This document shows positions 16,595 to 24,262 of a stretch of DNA of 64,000 nt, one piece after another. Below the pieces are notes generated by a model that saw nothing but the letters and a program-made list of their open reading frames with translations, was not told where the DNA came from and ran no database searches. The translations under genes and the position numbers were made by a program. The DNA lies in the NCBI GenBank assembly GCA_042408965.1, contig JBHOQN010000125.1, forward strand, positions 1 to 64,000. Reading direction: 5' to 3'. Position 1 is the stretch's first letter; each line of letters opens with the position of its first letter. Source of the stretch: Thermogemmatispora sp042408965 (GTDB lineage Bacteria > Chloroflexota > Ktedonobacteria > Ktedonobacterales > Ktedonobacteraceae).

Positions 16595-17393
16595 GGTGTT
16601 CTCCAAGACCGAACAGGCGCCTGGCGTTCGCTGTCGTGATCTGAGCGATCGATTCCAGAGGCGTGTCGCGGATCTCAGCCAGCTTCTGGGCGACGTACTG
16701 TACGAAGAGCGGTTCATTGCGCCTGGCCCGCAGGGGCTGGGGGACGAGGTACGGGCTATCGGTTTCGACCAGTACACGGTCGAGGGGAACCATCGCGGCC
16801 ACCTCTGGCAGGGAGTTGCCCGCGCGAGTGAGAGGGCCAGCGAAGGAGAGCATGAAGCCATCGAACGAGAGACATGCTTCGGCCTGAGCCACATCGCCAG
16901 AGAAGCAGTGGAAGACGCCGCGCAGCCCCTGGCCATGAGCGCGCAACAGCTCGATCACATCGTCGTGGGCGTCGCGCACATGGATGATGCAGGGCAGGTT
17001 GCAGCTACGTGCCAGCTCCAGATGGGCGCAGAAGACGGCTCGCTGTACATCGCGTGGTGAGAGCATGCGGAAATAATCGAGACCGAATTCACCAATGGCC
17101 ACCACCTCAGGCGCGCGCGCCAGCGCGCGTAACTGAGCCTCTACCTCCGCAGTATAGGACGTCGCCATATGGGGGTGGACGCCAACGGCCGCAAAGATCC
17201 GGCCCGCGTAGCTGCGTGCCAGCGCGAGAGCAGCGCGACTGGAAGCCAGATCGCAGCCGGGATCAATGATGCAGGAGATTCCCCCGTCGAAGGCCGCACG
17301 CAGCACCGCGTCGCGGTCTTTCTGAAAGCGAGGGGCATCAACGTGCGCGTGGCTATCGACAAGCAAACGATGTATCCTTTCCTGATCTGACAT
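16581..17393 (-). CDS. TatD-family metal-dependent hydrolase / DNase
   Basis: A 270-residue TIM-barrel hydrolase. Metal ligands are visible in order: VDSHAHVD at the N-terminus, the Glu in AIGEFGLDY, IIHVRDAHDD, VFHCFSG and VETDSPYLVP. The family acts as a 3'-5' exonuclease or D-tyrosyl-DNA-type nuclease in DNA repair. ATG 17393 is preceded by AGGA. Only 9 bases separate this start from the tnpB stop, so the IS element sits exactly against the gene and may have replaced its promoter region. The end overlaps the MshC-like gene by 14 bases. Confidence 0.92.
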   Translation of the reverse strand: MSDQERIHRLLVDSHAHVDAPRFQKDRDAVLRAAFDGGISCIIDPGCDLASSRAALALARSYAGRIFAAVGVHPHMATSYTAEVEAQLRALARAPEVVAIGEFGLDYFRMLSPRDVQRAVFCAHLELARSCNLPCIIHVRDAHDDVIELLRAHGQGLRGVFHCFSGDVAQAEACLSFDGFMLSFAGPLTRAGNSLPEVAAMVPLDRVLVETDSPYLVPQPLRARRNEPLFVQYVAQKLAEIRDTPLESIAQITTANARRLFGLGEHHATV

Positions 17394-17398
17394 GTCCT

Positions 17399-17407
17399 GA
17401 TGTCAAC
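17399..17407. repeat. Direct repeat GATGTCAAC, left edge of the IS607-type element
   Basis: Identical to 19390-19398, 1991 bp away. It contains the tnpB stop codon. Confidence 0.65.
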
Positions 17408-18779
17408 GACCTCCGGCTTCTAGCCGGAGGCTTGTCGTTACCTCTGGACTCCACCGCAACTCGGCATATCTTTGCAGACGTGCCGCTTTGGCTTCTTTGT
17501 CCGAGGCATCAGGGATGGTTGTCAACCATCCCGTCCTGGCGTAGTCCTGCCACACCAGGAGCGTCCTCAAGGTCACATTGCGAGCGCCAATCAGATCAGC
17601 ATGCAGGGTACAGCCACACTCAGGGTTCTGGCACACAAAGAGCAGGCCCTTGCAGGGGTGGTTCTCATCGCAGGTGTGCCCACACATGGGACACGCCTTT
17701 GAGATGTAATCAGCCTCCACCTTGAGAGCCAGGGAACCCGCAAGCGCGGCCTTGTAGCTGATGAGCGCCTCCAGCTCGGCAAAGGACCATTGGGAATAGA
17801 CCCGGTTGGCTTTGCGTGCCTTTGGGGAAACTGGCTCAGTCCCCTTGCCGTTTTTCTTGCGCTTGCGCTTTCGGCGTCTGGTGTGCTCCCGAATATCGGT
17901 GAGGTGTTCCAGCCCGATCAGCGCGTGTGGGTGCTGCGTGATGATCTGTTTGGCGATGCAATGGTTGGCTTGCTGCTTCAACCGTCTCTCTCGTTGCCCG
18001 ATGCGCCGTAGACGACGTTTCGCGCCACGAGTGCCTTTGTGCTGCAAGCGTTTGCGCAGTCGTGCGTAATGGTTGGCTTGATGTCGTGTTTGTTTTCCAG
18101 GGTGAAAGCCTGCTTTGCCCGTCGAGGTAGACGTGACAGCGAGATAGCGGACACCCACATCCACCCCAACGACTTCGGTGAAGTGGTCACAGGTCGGTTC
18201 GGCCAGGTCGAGCGTTAAGGACACCAGCAGATAGAACTGTTTCTTTAGTCGATCACACCACAGTTTGGCGTCTCCGATGGTGGCCCCTTCTCGAATGAGA
18301 GCCGTGTGTTTGTCATAGCCCTGATCAGGAACGCTGATGCGACCGTTCAAGGTTCCAACACTGACCTGACTCTCACATTGAAACGTGTAATCTCGCTCAT
18401 AGGTGTACTGCACCGTTGGAGCATTGTACTTGGGCGGCTTGTCCAGACCCTTGAAGCGTTTCTTGGTGATCTTGGCCCGACGATGCTCCACATTCTTCTT
18501 GAGTTTGGTCCAGAGTCCTTTGGAGGTGGCCGCCACCTGCCGTTCCACGCTACAGGCCAGTTGCGAGGGAAGACCGAAACGAGCACGTAGTTCTGCGTAC
18601 ATGCCTTTGTGCCACTTCGTGACGCTACTGGTTTTGCCATGTGCGAAGGCGTACAGACTCACCGCATTGAGTGCATCACGATAGACCAGTTGCGTTTGAC
18701 GTAAAGCGGCAAACTGCTCTGGCGTCGTAGTGAGCTTCAGTTTTGCGGTGATGATCTGTTTCATGTTGCTTGCTCTCAT
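17403..18779 (-). CDS. tnpB: TnpB, RNA-guided nuclease of an IS607-type element
   Basis: A 458-residue TnpB, ancestor group of Cas12. The RuvC catalytic triad is complete: Asp207 in VVGVDVGVRYLAV, Glu291 in LIGLEHL and Asp395 in TLHADLIGARN. The zinc finger is Cys363/Cys366 with Cys383/Cys388. Lys/Arg-rich helices lie before and after residue 300. It would cut DNA matching a guide RNA (omega RNA) made from its own 3' end and the flanking DNA. ATG 18779 gives MRASNMKQI; the internal ATG at 18764 (MKQIITAKLKL) is the more usual family start. Its stop lies 9 bases before tatD. A 9-bp palindrome (17410-17430) overlaps the last codons. Confidence 0.93.
   Translation of the reverse strand: MRASNMKQIITAKLKLTTTPEQFAALRQTQLVYRDALNAVSLYAFAHGKTSSVTKWHKGMYAELRARFGLPSQLACSVERQVAATSKGLWTKLKKNVEHRRAKITKKRFKGLDKPPKYNAPTVQYTYERDYTFQCESQVSVGTLNGRISVPDQGYDKHTALIREGATIGDAKLWCDRLKKQFYLLVSLTLDLAEPTCDHFTEVVGVDVGVRYLAVTSTSTGKAGFHPGKQTRHQANHYARLRKRLQHKGTRGAKRRLRRIGQRERRLKQQANHCIAKQIITQHPHALIGLEHLTDIREHTRRRKRKRKKNGKGTEPVSPKARKANRVYSQWSFAELEALISYKAALAGSLALKVEADYISKACPMCGHTCDENHPCKGLLFVCQNPECGCTLHADLIGARNVTLRTLLVWQDYARTGWLTTIPDASDKEAKAARLQRYAELRWSPEVTTSLRLEAGGR
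17410..17430. repeat. 9-bp palindromic hairpin at the tnpB 3' end
   Basis: CCTCCGGCT (17410-17418) and AGCCGGAGG (17422-17430) with a 3-nt loop. It overlaps the final tnpB codons (EAGG) and is a good candidate for the terminal stem of the omega RNA scaffold. Confidence 0.7.
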
Positions 18780-18780
18780 C

Positions 18781-18806
18781 TATGAAGATCGTTTATGAAG
18801 ATCGTT
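18781..18806. repeat. Perfect 13-bp tandem repeat upstream of tnpB
   Basis: TATGAAGATCGTT occurs twice back to back (18781-18793, 18794-18806), directly before the tnpB start. It may be a recent slip duplication or a protein-binding site. Confidence 0.8.
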
Positions 18807-18953
18807 CCAAAAAGCGGAGCGTTTTCTAGCGATTTATAGCGTTCTATTGACCGCTTGCTTCGGCTACCACGCGCTTGCTTTTTGGCTTCGTGAGGGGAAC
18901 GACAACCCTCACCGGATGGACTACCAGGGACGTGAGCATCCCTTTACCATCCT

Positions 18954-19220
18954 CTACACCCTGTTGACTTTCCAGCCTTTTGCTGCACAGTGGGCAGATA
19001 ACCGTTCTGCTTGCGTATTCAGGTTAGACCGGTTCTCATTGGCGGAAACCCACGCATAGACCACCACCACCGCTTCAGGTGGTAGCTGTTGCTCTCATTC
19101 TTCCGTGACAATAATCGTTCCAGACCCTAATTGACGCCCTTTGATCTTGACTGCTTTGAACCACTGCCAGGCCGTTTCATAGCGCACACCCTCCTGTTGC
19201 GCGAATGCCCGTAGTTTCAT
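18954..19220 (-). pseudogene. tnpA remnant: IS607-type serine recombinase, broken
   Basis: From ATG 19220 (Shine-Dalgarno AGGAAGG upstream) the first 41 codons encode a MerR-like helix-turn-helix, ending in GRQLGSGTIIVTE before a TGA at 19095-19097. The same frame goes on without a shift into VVVVYAWVSANENRSNL and TQAERLSAHCAAKGWKV, the catalytic start of a small serine recombinase, until TAG at 18954-18956. The expected YARVSS is changed to YAWVSA, so the arginine and the serine of the second S position differ. The rest of the recombinase, about 100 residues, is absent. It is therefore inactive. Confidence 0.85.
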
Positions 19221-19368
19221 GTGTGCCCTTCCTGAGGTCAACAATCCCTTGAAACACAGAACAGCCCACGGACTTTGTTTAGCGTACCTTGATCCGAACT
19301 GTGGGCAGGATACGCAAAAAAGGAAGGGTTGAAGCGGCCTTACCTGTTCTCTTCAAGAGCTTTCTTTA

Positions 19369-19397
19369 GTATAGTCCATAGCGTGAAGGGATGTCAA
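19369..19397 (-). promoter_or_regulatory. Promoter of the IS607-type element
   Basis: On the minus strand TTGACA (19397-19392), 17 bp and TATACT (19374-19369) form a near-consensus promoter reading into tnpA-tnpB. The -35 lies inside the GATGTCAAC direct repeat. Confidence 0.75.
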
Positions 19398-19398
19398 C
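19390..19398. repeat. Direct repeat GATGTCAAC, right edge of the IS607-type element
   Basis: Identical to 17399-17407. Confidence 0.65.
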
Positions 19399-19401
19399 AA
19401 A

Positions 19402-19566
19402 GCGCCTCCGGGGCGGCGCAGCGAAGACCGTATGGGTGAATCCCCATACAAAATCAGGTGATTACCTGATGCCTGGCCACTCTGCCATACGCTACGATAA
19501 ACAGGAACATCTTGAGCCATGCTGTCAGAGCATGGTATCTGGCATTTGTGAACAGGTGGAACCTGT
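19402..19566 (+). ncRNA. Run of consecutive small hairpins, unknown structured RNA or leader
   Basis: Six short stems follow one another in 165 nt. GCGCC/GGCGC is at 19402-19419. GTATGGG/CCCATAC (7 bp) is at 19430-19449. ATCAGGT/ACCTGAT (7 bp, loop GATT) is at 19453-19470. TGGC/GCCA is at 19474-19487. CCATGCT/AGCATGG (7 bp) is at 19517-19535. ACAGGT/ACCTGT (6 bp, loop GGA) is at 19552-19566. The last is followed at once by GGAGGAGAG and the start of the next gene. Strand is uncertain because palindromes fold on both. It fits no riboswitch class I know and may be a 5' leader or the remnant of another mobile element. Confidence 0.55.
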
Positions 19567-19585
19567 CTGGAGGAGAGAGAATTCG

Positions 19586-19999
19586 ATGCAACATCTGGCG
19601 CCACAGGTCATATCGATTGCTGATGCATGCCTTGGTGGGTTACGTGGCCGCTCAGCTCTGCTAATCGGGCCGGAGGAGTTGCGGCGGCCTTACGCACAGT
19701 TGCTCAAACAGGCGGGTATGAAGCGTATCTATGAGGAAGATGAGACAGTGCACCTGGAAGCTCTGCTGCCCCAGGTCCAGTTGCTCATCAGTGTGCCTGC
19801 CCTGGTTCCGGCCACACCGCTCATCTCAGCCGCCGCCATTGCCCAGGCCTGTGGCAAGCGGCAGGTGCCCTTGATTATCCTTGATCTGGCCAGCGAGTCC
19901 TCGGTCGAAGAGGCTGCTGGTCTTCTGGCCTTTGTCTGTCTCTACACCCCTGCCGATCTGCGACGTATTCTGACAGGCGACTGCCTTCAGATCAGTTGA
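19586..19999 (+). CDS. Rossmann-fold protein resembling the NAD(P)-binding part of glutamyl-tRNA reductase
   Basis: A 137-residue protein. The segment ADACLGGLRGRSALLIGPEELRRPYAQLLKQAG resembles the start of the nucleotide-binding domain of HemA (glutamyl-tRNA reductase) but lacks the catalytic N-terminal and dimerisation domains. It is therefore not a full enzyme. ATG 19586 follows a strong GGAGGAGAG. The frame is open upstream but runs through the hairpin array, which I take as non-coding. ispH follows 71 bp downstream on the same strand behind its own likely promoter. The role is unknown; a link to tetrapyrrole or isoprenoid control is speculation. Confidence 0.75.
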   Translation: MQHLAPQVISIADACLGGLRGRSALLIGPEELRRPYAQLLKQAGMKRIYEEDETVHLEALLPQVQLLISVPALVPATPLISAAAIAQACGKRQVPLIILDLASESSVEEAAGLLAFVCLYTPADLRRILTGDCLQIS

Positions 20000-20005
20000 T
20001 CTCTA

Positions 20006-20014
20006 TGGTACGAT
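20006..20014 (+). promoter_or_regulatory. Extended -10 promoter of ispH
   Basis: TGG-TACGAT (20006-20014), with a weak -35 TTCAGA (19986-19991) at 17 bp, about 57 bases before the ispH start. Confidence 0.45.
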
Positions 20015-20070
20015 AGAGAAAACAGCCATGCTTATGGCACAGCCTCCGCGATGGTTCTATAGAGGATGTT

Positions 20071-20955
20071 ATGGAAGTAATCAAGGTCTCTCCCCGTGGC
20101 TACTGTTACGGCGTAGTGGATGCGCTACAGATCGCCCGTCGGGCCGCCAAAGATCCCACGCTGCCGCGTCCCATTCACATTATTGGGCAGATTGTGCATA
20201 ACCGGCATGCAATTGAGGAGCTGAGTTCGCTGGGCATTGTCACCCTGGATGGGCCAGACCGGGCGGCCATTCTAGAGCAAGTGCGCGAAGGCACCGTCAT
20301 CTTTACCGCGCACGGCGTGTCGCCGCTGGTCAAGGAGCGGGCCCGGGAGCGCGGGCTCCACTGTATTGACGCCACCTGTCCCGATGTGACGAAGACCCAT
20401 GATCTGGTGCGTGAGCTGGTGGCGCAGGGCTATTACATTCTCTACATCGGCAAGAAAGGGCATCCAGAGCCAGAGGGAGTGATCGGCGAGGTGCCGGGTC
20501 ACATCAGTCTCATCGAGAGCGAAGCTGATGTCGACGCGCTGAACCTCACGCCAGAGCAGCAAGAGAGGCTGGCGATCTCCACACAGACCACCCTCTCCCA
20601 ATGGGACACGCGCCGCGTGATCGACTACATCAAAGCGCGCTATCCGCAGGTCAAGGTCTACATCGACATCTGTGCAGCCACGCAGACCCGTCAGGAGGCC
20701 GTTGTCAGCCAGGCGAAAGGGGCGGATCTGACGATCGTCGTAGGCGATCCGCGCAGTAACAATACCAATCGGCTGGTGCAGGTCTCGCAGGAGCTGGCCG
20801 GTGTGCCAGCCGTGCGCATCGAGGATCTGTCGCAGTTGCAGCTAGAGTGGCTCAAGGGCAAAAAGCGAGTGGCCGTGACCGCTGGTGCCTCGACCCCCAG
20901 TCAGATCACCCGCGAGGTCATTCGTTTCCTCGAGACGTACGAGCCAGAGCCATAG
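20071..20955 (+). CDS. ispH: 4-hydroxy-3-methylbut-2-enyl diphosphate reductase
   Basis: A 294-residue iron-sulfur enzyme that performs the last step of the MEP pathway, reducing HMBPP to IPP and DMAPP. The three cysteines that hold the 4Fe-4S cluster are seen in PRGYCYGV (Cys12), DATCPDVTKTH and DICAATQTRQEAV. The substrate-binding HNRH-type (IVHNRHAIEEL), TAHGVSP and GDPRSNNTNRL segments are present. ATG 20071 follows AGAGGA. The length is normal for the family. The convergent gene at 21117 lies 161 bp downstream. Confidence 0.95.
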   Translation: MEVIKVSPRGYCYGVVDALQIARRAAKDPTLPRPIHIIGQIVHNRHAIEELSSLGIVTLDGPDRAAILEQVREGTVIFTAHGVSPLVKERARERGLHCIDATCPDVTKTHDLVRELVAQGYYILYIGKKGHPEPEGVIGEVPGHISLIESEADVDALNLTPEQQERLAISTQTTLSQWDTRRVIDYIKARYPQVKVYIDICAATQTRQEAVVSQAKGADLTIVVGDPRSNNTNRLVQVSQELAGVPAVRIEDLSQLQLEWLKGKKRVAVTAGASTPSQITREVIRFLETYEPEP

Positions 20956-21116
20956 AGCAACCAGCCCGGCCAGCGGCCGATCCGGGCTGGTGGATGATCC
21001 GACAGGCAGGAGCTGCTCTCGCCGTCCTGCCCTTGCGAGCGGGTCTGCTGAGCCCATGGCCGTTGTCACCTGTTCCGCTGCGAGCTGGCTCAGCGTCTCG
21101 CCTCAGGCCTGCCTGG

Positions 21117-21446
21117 CTAGAGGCGGCAGGCGCTCAGGATCTGGAAGGCCTCCTCGCGGGCGTTGAGGCGGATGAGCGCCACCACCTGTTGAAAGATGGC
21201 ATGCTGCAGCAGGCAGCGCTGGAAGGCCTGGCGCTGCATCTCGCTACGGCGGCGGGGAACCTTCTGCTGCCAGCGCTCTTCGAGTCCGCGCAATCTGAGG
21301 GCGAAGCTTGCCAGGCGCAACAGCTCGAAGCGCTGCTCCTCATCAGGCGTCGCAAGCCAGGTATCGGCGGGAAAGCAGCCAGCGCTGGTGTGTTCGCCGG
21401 CGGTGTTGAAGGTCGGGCTGTCCTCGTTGATGGATCGTCGTGCCAT
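21117..21446 (-). CDS. Small hypothetical protein, helical and basic
   Basis: A 109-residue unknown protein. The C-terminal two thirds (LATPDEEQRFELLRLASFALRLRGLEERWQQK, then HAIFQQVVALIRLNAREEAFQIL) have regular hydrophobic spacing that suits amphipathic helices, and no signal peptide. ATG 21446 is chosen as the first start that removes an unlikely proline-rich leader; AGGA lies 13 bases upstream, further than usual. No family recognised. It lies between ispH and folD, in the same direction as folD. Confidence 0.55.
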   Translation of the reverse strand: MARRSINEDSPTFNTAGEHTSAGCFPADTWLATPDEEQRFELLRLASFALRLRGLEERWQQKVPRRRSEMQRQAFQRCLLQHAIFQQVVALIRLNAREEAFQILSACRL

Positions 21447-21715
21447 GAATAGTAGAGTCCTGTCGGGTCTCTGATCACATGGGAGGGTGATCTGGACCCG
21501 TTCTATAAAGTAGATCGCTATGGATACGATCTCATGATGCAACAGATATCCTAGCAGAGGGTTGCCGGGGTGCAGGTAAAAATCTGGTAGAGACCCGGTA
21601 AAGAAGCGGCGATTCACAGTCGGCCTTTCGCAACGCTGCACGGTGCTCCCTCTGGCGTGCTCGTCGGCTGCGTGCCAGGCCAGACCAGGCCTGGTTCCGG
21701 CCTGGCTGACCCGCG

Positions 21716-22555
21716 TCACTGCGGTCCCAGCAGCGTGTGGCGGATCAACGTCAGGTGTGTCAACGGACCGAGGCCGCCGGGCACCGGAGTGAGAAAGGCA
21801 GCGACCGGAGCGACGCTCTCCGCATCAACGTCGCCGACTACTCTCCCGTTGAGCGTATTGATCCCCGCGTCAAGAACCACCGCGCCGGGTTTGACCATGG
21901 CCCCCGTGATCAGGCGCGGGCGGCCTGTGCTGACCACCAGAATATCAGCGCTGCGCGTAATCTCCGCCAGATCCTGTGTATGTGAATGGCAGATCGTCAC
22001 CGTTGCATCCTGGCGCATCAGCGCCAGGGCGATTGGCTTGCCGCCGACGTTGCTGCGTCCCACGACCACGGCGTGTCGGCCGGCGATGGGAATCTGCGCC
22101 TCCCGCAGCACGCTCAGCACGACATCCGCGGTTGAGGGCATGAAGCCAGGGAAGCCCAGCAAGAGATTGCCAGCGTTGCGCGGGCCAAGGCCGTCAACGT
22201 CCTTTTCGGGGTGCAGCACCTCAGTGACCACGCGCTGGCGGATATGTTCAGGAAGAGGCAGCAGCAGCACCACCCCGTCGGTGGTGGCATCGTCGCTGAG
22301 TGTGGCGACCGCCAGGCGCAGCTCGGCCTCCTCCACCTCAAAGGGGTAGGCCAGGGTGGCGCAGCTCAGGCCGATCCGGCGACAGGAGCGCACAAGCTGA
22401 CGGCTGTAGACCTCAGCGGCAGGATCGTGGCCGGCGATCACCTGCGCCAGGCGGGCTGAGCGCCGATGCTGTTTGCGAAACTCGGCGGCCTCCTGCTGCA
22501 GCTCGGCGGTCATACGTGCCACGAGCGGGCGGCTATCAAAGATGGTTGCAGGCAT
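21716..22555 (-). CDS. FolD-like methylenetetrahydrofolate dehydrogenase, cyclohydrolase residues missing
   Basis: A 279-residue protein of the FolD family, which interconverts methylene-, methenyl- and formyl-tetrahydrofolate. The KDVDGL, VVGRSNVGGKP, TVTICHSHT and PVPGGLGPLT motifs are present. The usual YVxxKxK motif, whose first Lys is the cyclohydrolase catalyst (Lys54 in E. coli), reads YSRQLVR, with Leu at that place. The VQLPLP motif reads LLLPLP, losing the partner Gln, and PCTP reads PSTA. The dehydrogenase may remain but cyclohydrolase activity is doubtful. ATG 22555 is supported by GGAGAGAG; a start further upstream is open but lacks a good Shine-Dalgarno. Confidence 0.88.
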   Translation of the reverse strand: MPATIFDSRPLVARMTAELQQEAAEFRKQHRRSARLAQVIAGHDPAAEVYSRQLVRSCRRIGLSCATLAYPFEVEEAELRLAVATLSDDATTDGVVLLLPLPEHIRQRVVTEVLHPEKDVDGLGPRNAGNLLLGFPGFMPSTADVVLSVLREAQIPIAGRHAVVVGRSNVGGKPIALALMRQDATVTICHSHTQDLAEITRSADILVVSTGRPRLITGAMVKPGAVVLDAGINTLNGRVVGDVDAESVAPVAAFLTPVPGGLGPLTHLTLIRHTLLGPQ

Positions 22556-22683
22556 GGGCTTGCTCTCTCCGCGAAAAAGTCTCCGTGTCTCCATCATATC
22601 ATAGCCGTTCAGTCCCCTGACAGTCCTCCCTCTCCAGCCTGTGCACTGCCTCTCCCCCGCGCGCCGCCCACCGCACTGCCTCT

Positions 22684-23898
22684 TCATCCGCCCGCGCCCA
22701 TCGGCGTGGGCTGCTCCTGCCTCTGCCTGAAGAGCAGCAGGATGATCAGCAGCGGGGCAAGCTCCAGAAACCCCACGCCGCTGATGATACCGAAACGACC
22801 GGCGATCAAGCCGACGATGCTGGGGAGCACGACCGAGCAGGGCGTACCCAGGCTGAGCAAGGCCCGGCCGGTCCCCGATCGACCGGGGAGGCGATCGTAG
22901 ACCTGGGCCTTCGCCAGCGGAAACCAGCCGATTGAGCTGGCCCCGACCACACAGAGCAGAATCCCCTCCAGCCAGACCAGGCGCGTCAGCAGCACCCCCG
23001 TCATGCCCACCAGCGCAGTCATGGCCGAGCCGAGCAGCACCTGACGCGGCGTGACCCGGAGGGCCAGCAGCAGCTCGCAGAGGATCAGCCCCAGAAAGCC
23101 CGAGGCCGACTCAAAGGTGATCAGCGCCTCCACGGCGTCGTCCGAAAGATGGAGCACGTCCTGCAGATAGAGTGAGACAAACGAGCGGTAGACCTCATCG
23201 AGCATGACCGGCAGCGTCGCCAGAATCACCCAGCGAATCATCGCGGGATTGCGCAGCGCCGCAAGGAAGCCTTCCCAGAGCAGACTACGCCGCCGCTGGC
23301 CGGGGCCGCGCTCCACCCGGGGAAAGTGTAGAAAGCAGGCGAAGATCGCCACGCCCAGCCAGATCGCAGCTCCCACCCAGCAGAGGCCATCCCATCCCAG
23401 CGCCAGGAAGGCCACGATCGTCACCGTGAGCGGTGTCAGAAAATCGCCCAGGTTTCCGATAAAGGCCAGGCGCAGCATCGTGCGTGTGCTGCGGCGCGGA
23501 TTCTCGTCGATCAGCGAGGATTGCGCCGCCCCCAGGGCAATGTCGTTCGAGGGGTAGAGCAGCGCAAAGGCAAAGAGAATCACTGCGAAGCTGCGCGCCG
23601 CTCCGGCCAGCGTGAACGCCCCTGCCAGGACGATCAGGCCGCCCACGACCCAGTACTTTTTCGTACTGCCAAAATCGCTGAGCACGTTGCTCAGCGGCTC
23701 CAGCACCATCGAGGCGGCCGCTCCCAGCGTGAAGAGCAGGCCGATCTGGGTGTAGGAGAGCGGGATCTGGTGGCGCAGCAACGGCAGCCCGATGGTGGGA
23801 AAGCCAGAGATCATCTCCTCCAGCAGCGTAATTCCAAAGAGCGTCAGACGCACCGGCGAGAGGACAAGCCGGCCGGACAGGCTCCGCTGAGATAGCAT
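22684..23898 (-). CDS. MFS-type transporter
   Basis: A 404-residue integral membrane protein with about 12 hydrophobic segments in two halves, joined by a basic loop (RVERGPGQRRRS) in the middle. An acidic loop motif, LSDFGSTKKYW, follows TM2, at the place of the MFS signature. The substrate is unknown. ATG 23898 is chosen because AAAGGAG lies 6 bases upstream; the frame is open further to the right without ribosome-binding support. It precedes the folD-like gene by 128 bp on the same strand. Its C-terminus ends in a short Pro/Gly tail. Confidence 0.83.
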   Translation of the reverse strand: MLSQRSLSGRLVLSPVRLTLFGITLLEEMISGFPTIGLPLLRHQIPLSYTQIGLLFTLGAAASMVLEPLSNVLSDFGSTKKYWVVGGLIVLAGAFTLAGAARSFAVILFAFALLYPSNDIALGAAQSSLIDENPRRSTRTMLRLAFIGNLGDFLTPLTVTIVAFLALGWDGLCWVGAAIWLGVAIFACFLHFPRVERGPGQRRRSLLWEGFLAALRNPAMIRWVILATLPVMLDEVYRSFVSLYLQDVLHLSDDAVEALITFESASGFLGLILCELLLALRVTPRQVLLGSAMTALVGMTGVLLTRLVWLEGILLCVVGASSIGWFPLAKAQVYDRLPGRSGTGRALLSLGTPCSVVLPSIVGLIAGRFGIISGVGFLELAPLLIILLLFRQRQEQPTPMGAGG

Positions 23899-24262
23899 GC
23901 GACTCCTTTCTCCTGCTATGGGAGCAGGTGACGGCAGTGCCTGGATCTCCTCTAGAGGACGCACTCTATGGATAAAATAGTCTCATTACTATTCAGTATA
24001 CTCAGACATACAAATATATATCTGTATTGTGTCATTAAGCTTTACCTGTCCTCCATTTTATGTAGCAAGCTGCCTGCGTTATGCGGTAGACGGTTGAAGG
24101 GGGGTCGGAGCGTGCACGGCCGGGCCACGCGGCGGACGAAGTACTTTAGTACCAAAAAGAGAGCGTCAATGCAGGATTGTAGTAACCTAGTGTCAAAATG
24201 ATGGTGAACTTGTTGACAGGTGCCCATTCTGAGTAGAGAAGAGAGAAGAAAGCGAAGCCTAC
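23899..24262. other. AT-rich divergent intergenic region
   Basis: This 364-bp gap separates the leftward MFS gene from the rightward TPR gene. Bases about 23970-24060 are clearly richer in A and T than the surroundings. A possible leftward promoter is TTGTAT (24014-24009), 17 bp, TAGTAA (23991-23986). A TTGACA at 24212-24217 could serve the TPR gene, but no fitting -10 is seen. No small gene is supported. Confidence 0.4.

Larger units (their letters stand above)
17399..19398 (-). mobile_element. IS607-type element with intact tnpB and decayed tnpA
   Basis: A unit of about 2.0 kb holds, leftward, a tnpA remnant (18954-19220) and an intact tnpB (17403-18779). The serine-recombinase type of tnpA assigns it to IS607 rather than IS605. 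The 9-bp sequence GATGTCAAC occurs at both edges (17399-17407 and 19390-19398), and I take this as the boundary. Left of it is the tatD start; right of it is a hairpin-rich region before a HemA-like gene. The tnpA promoter's -35 lies inside the right-hand repeat. With tnpA broken the element cannot move alone. Confidence 0.75.

Noticed and set aside
19402..19450. Cobalamin riboswitch upstream of the HemA-like gene
   Set aside because: GGTGAATCC and CCGGGGCGG are present but in the wrong order and spacing, and the conserved B12 box is missing.
19391..19585. Coding start of the HemA-like gene at 19391
   Set aside because: The frame passes through a chain of perfect hairpins and an IS edge; the strong Shine-Dalgarno before 19586 gives a better start.
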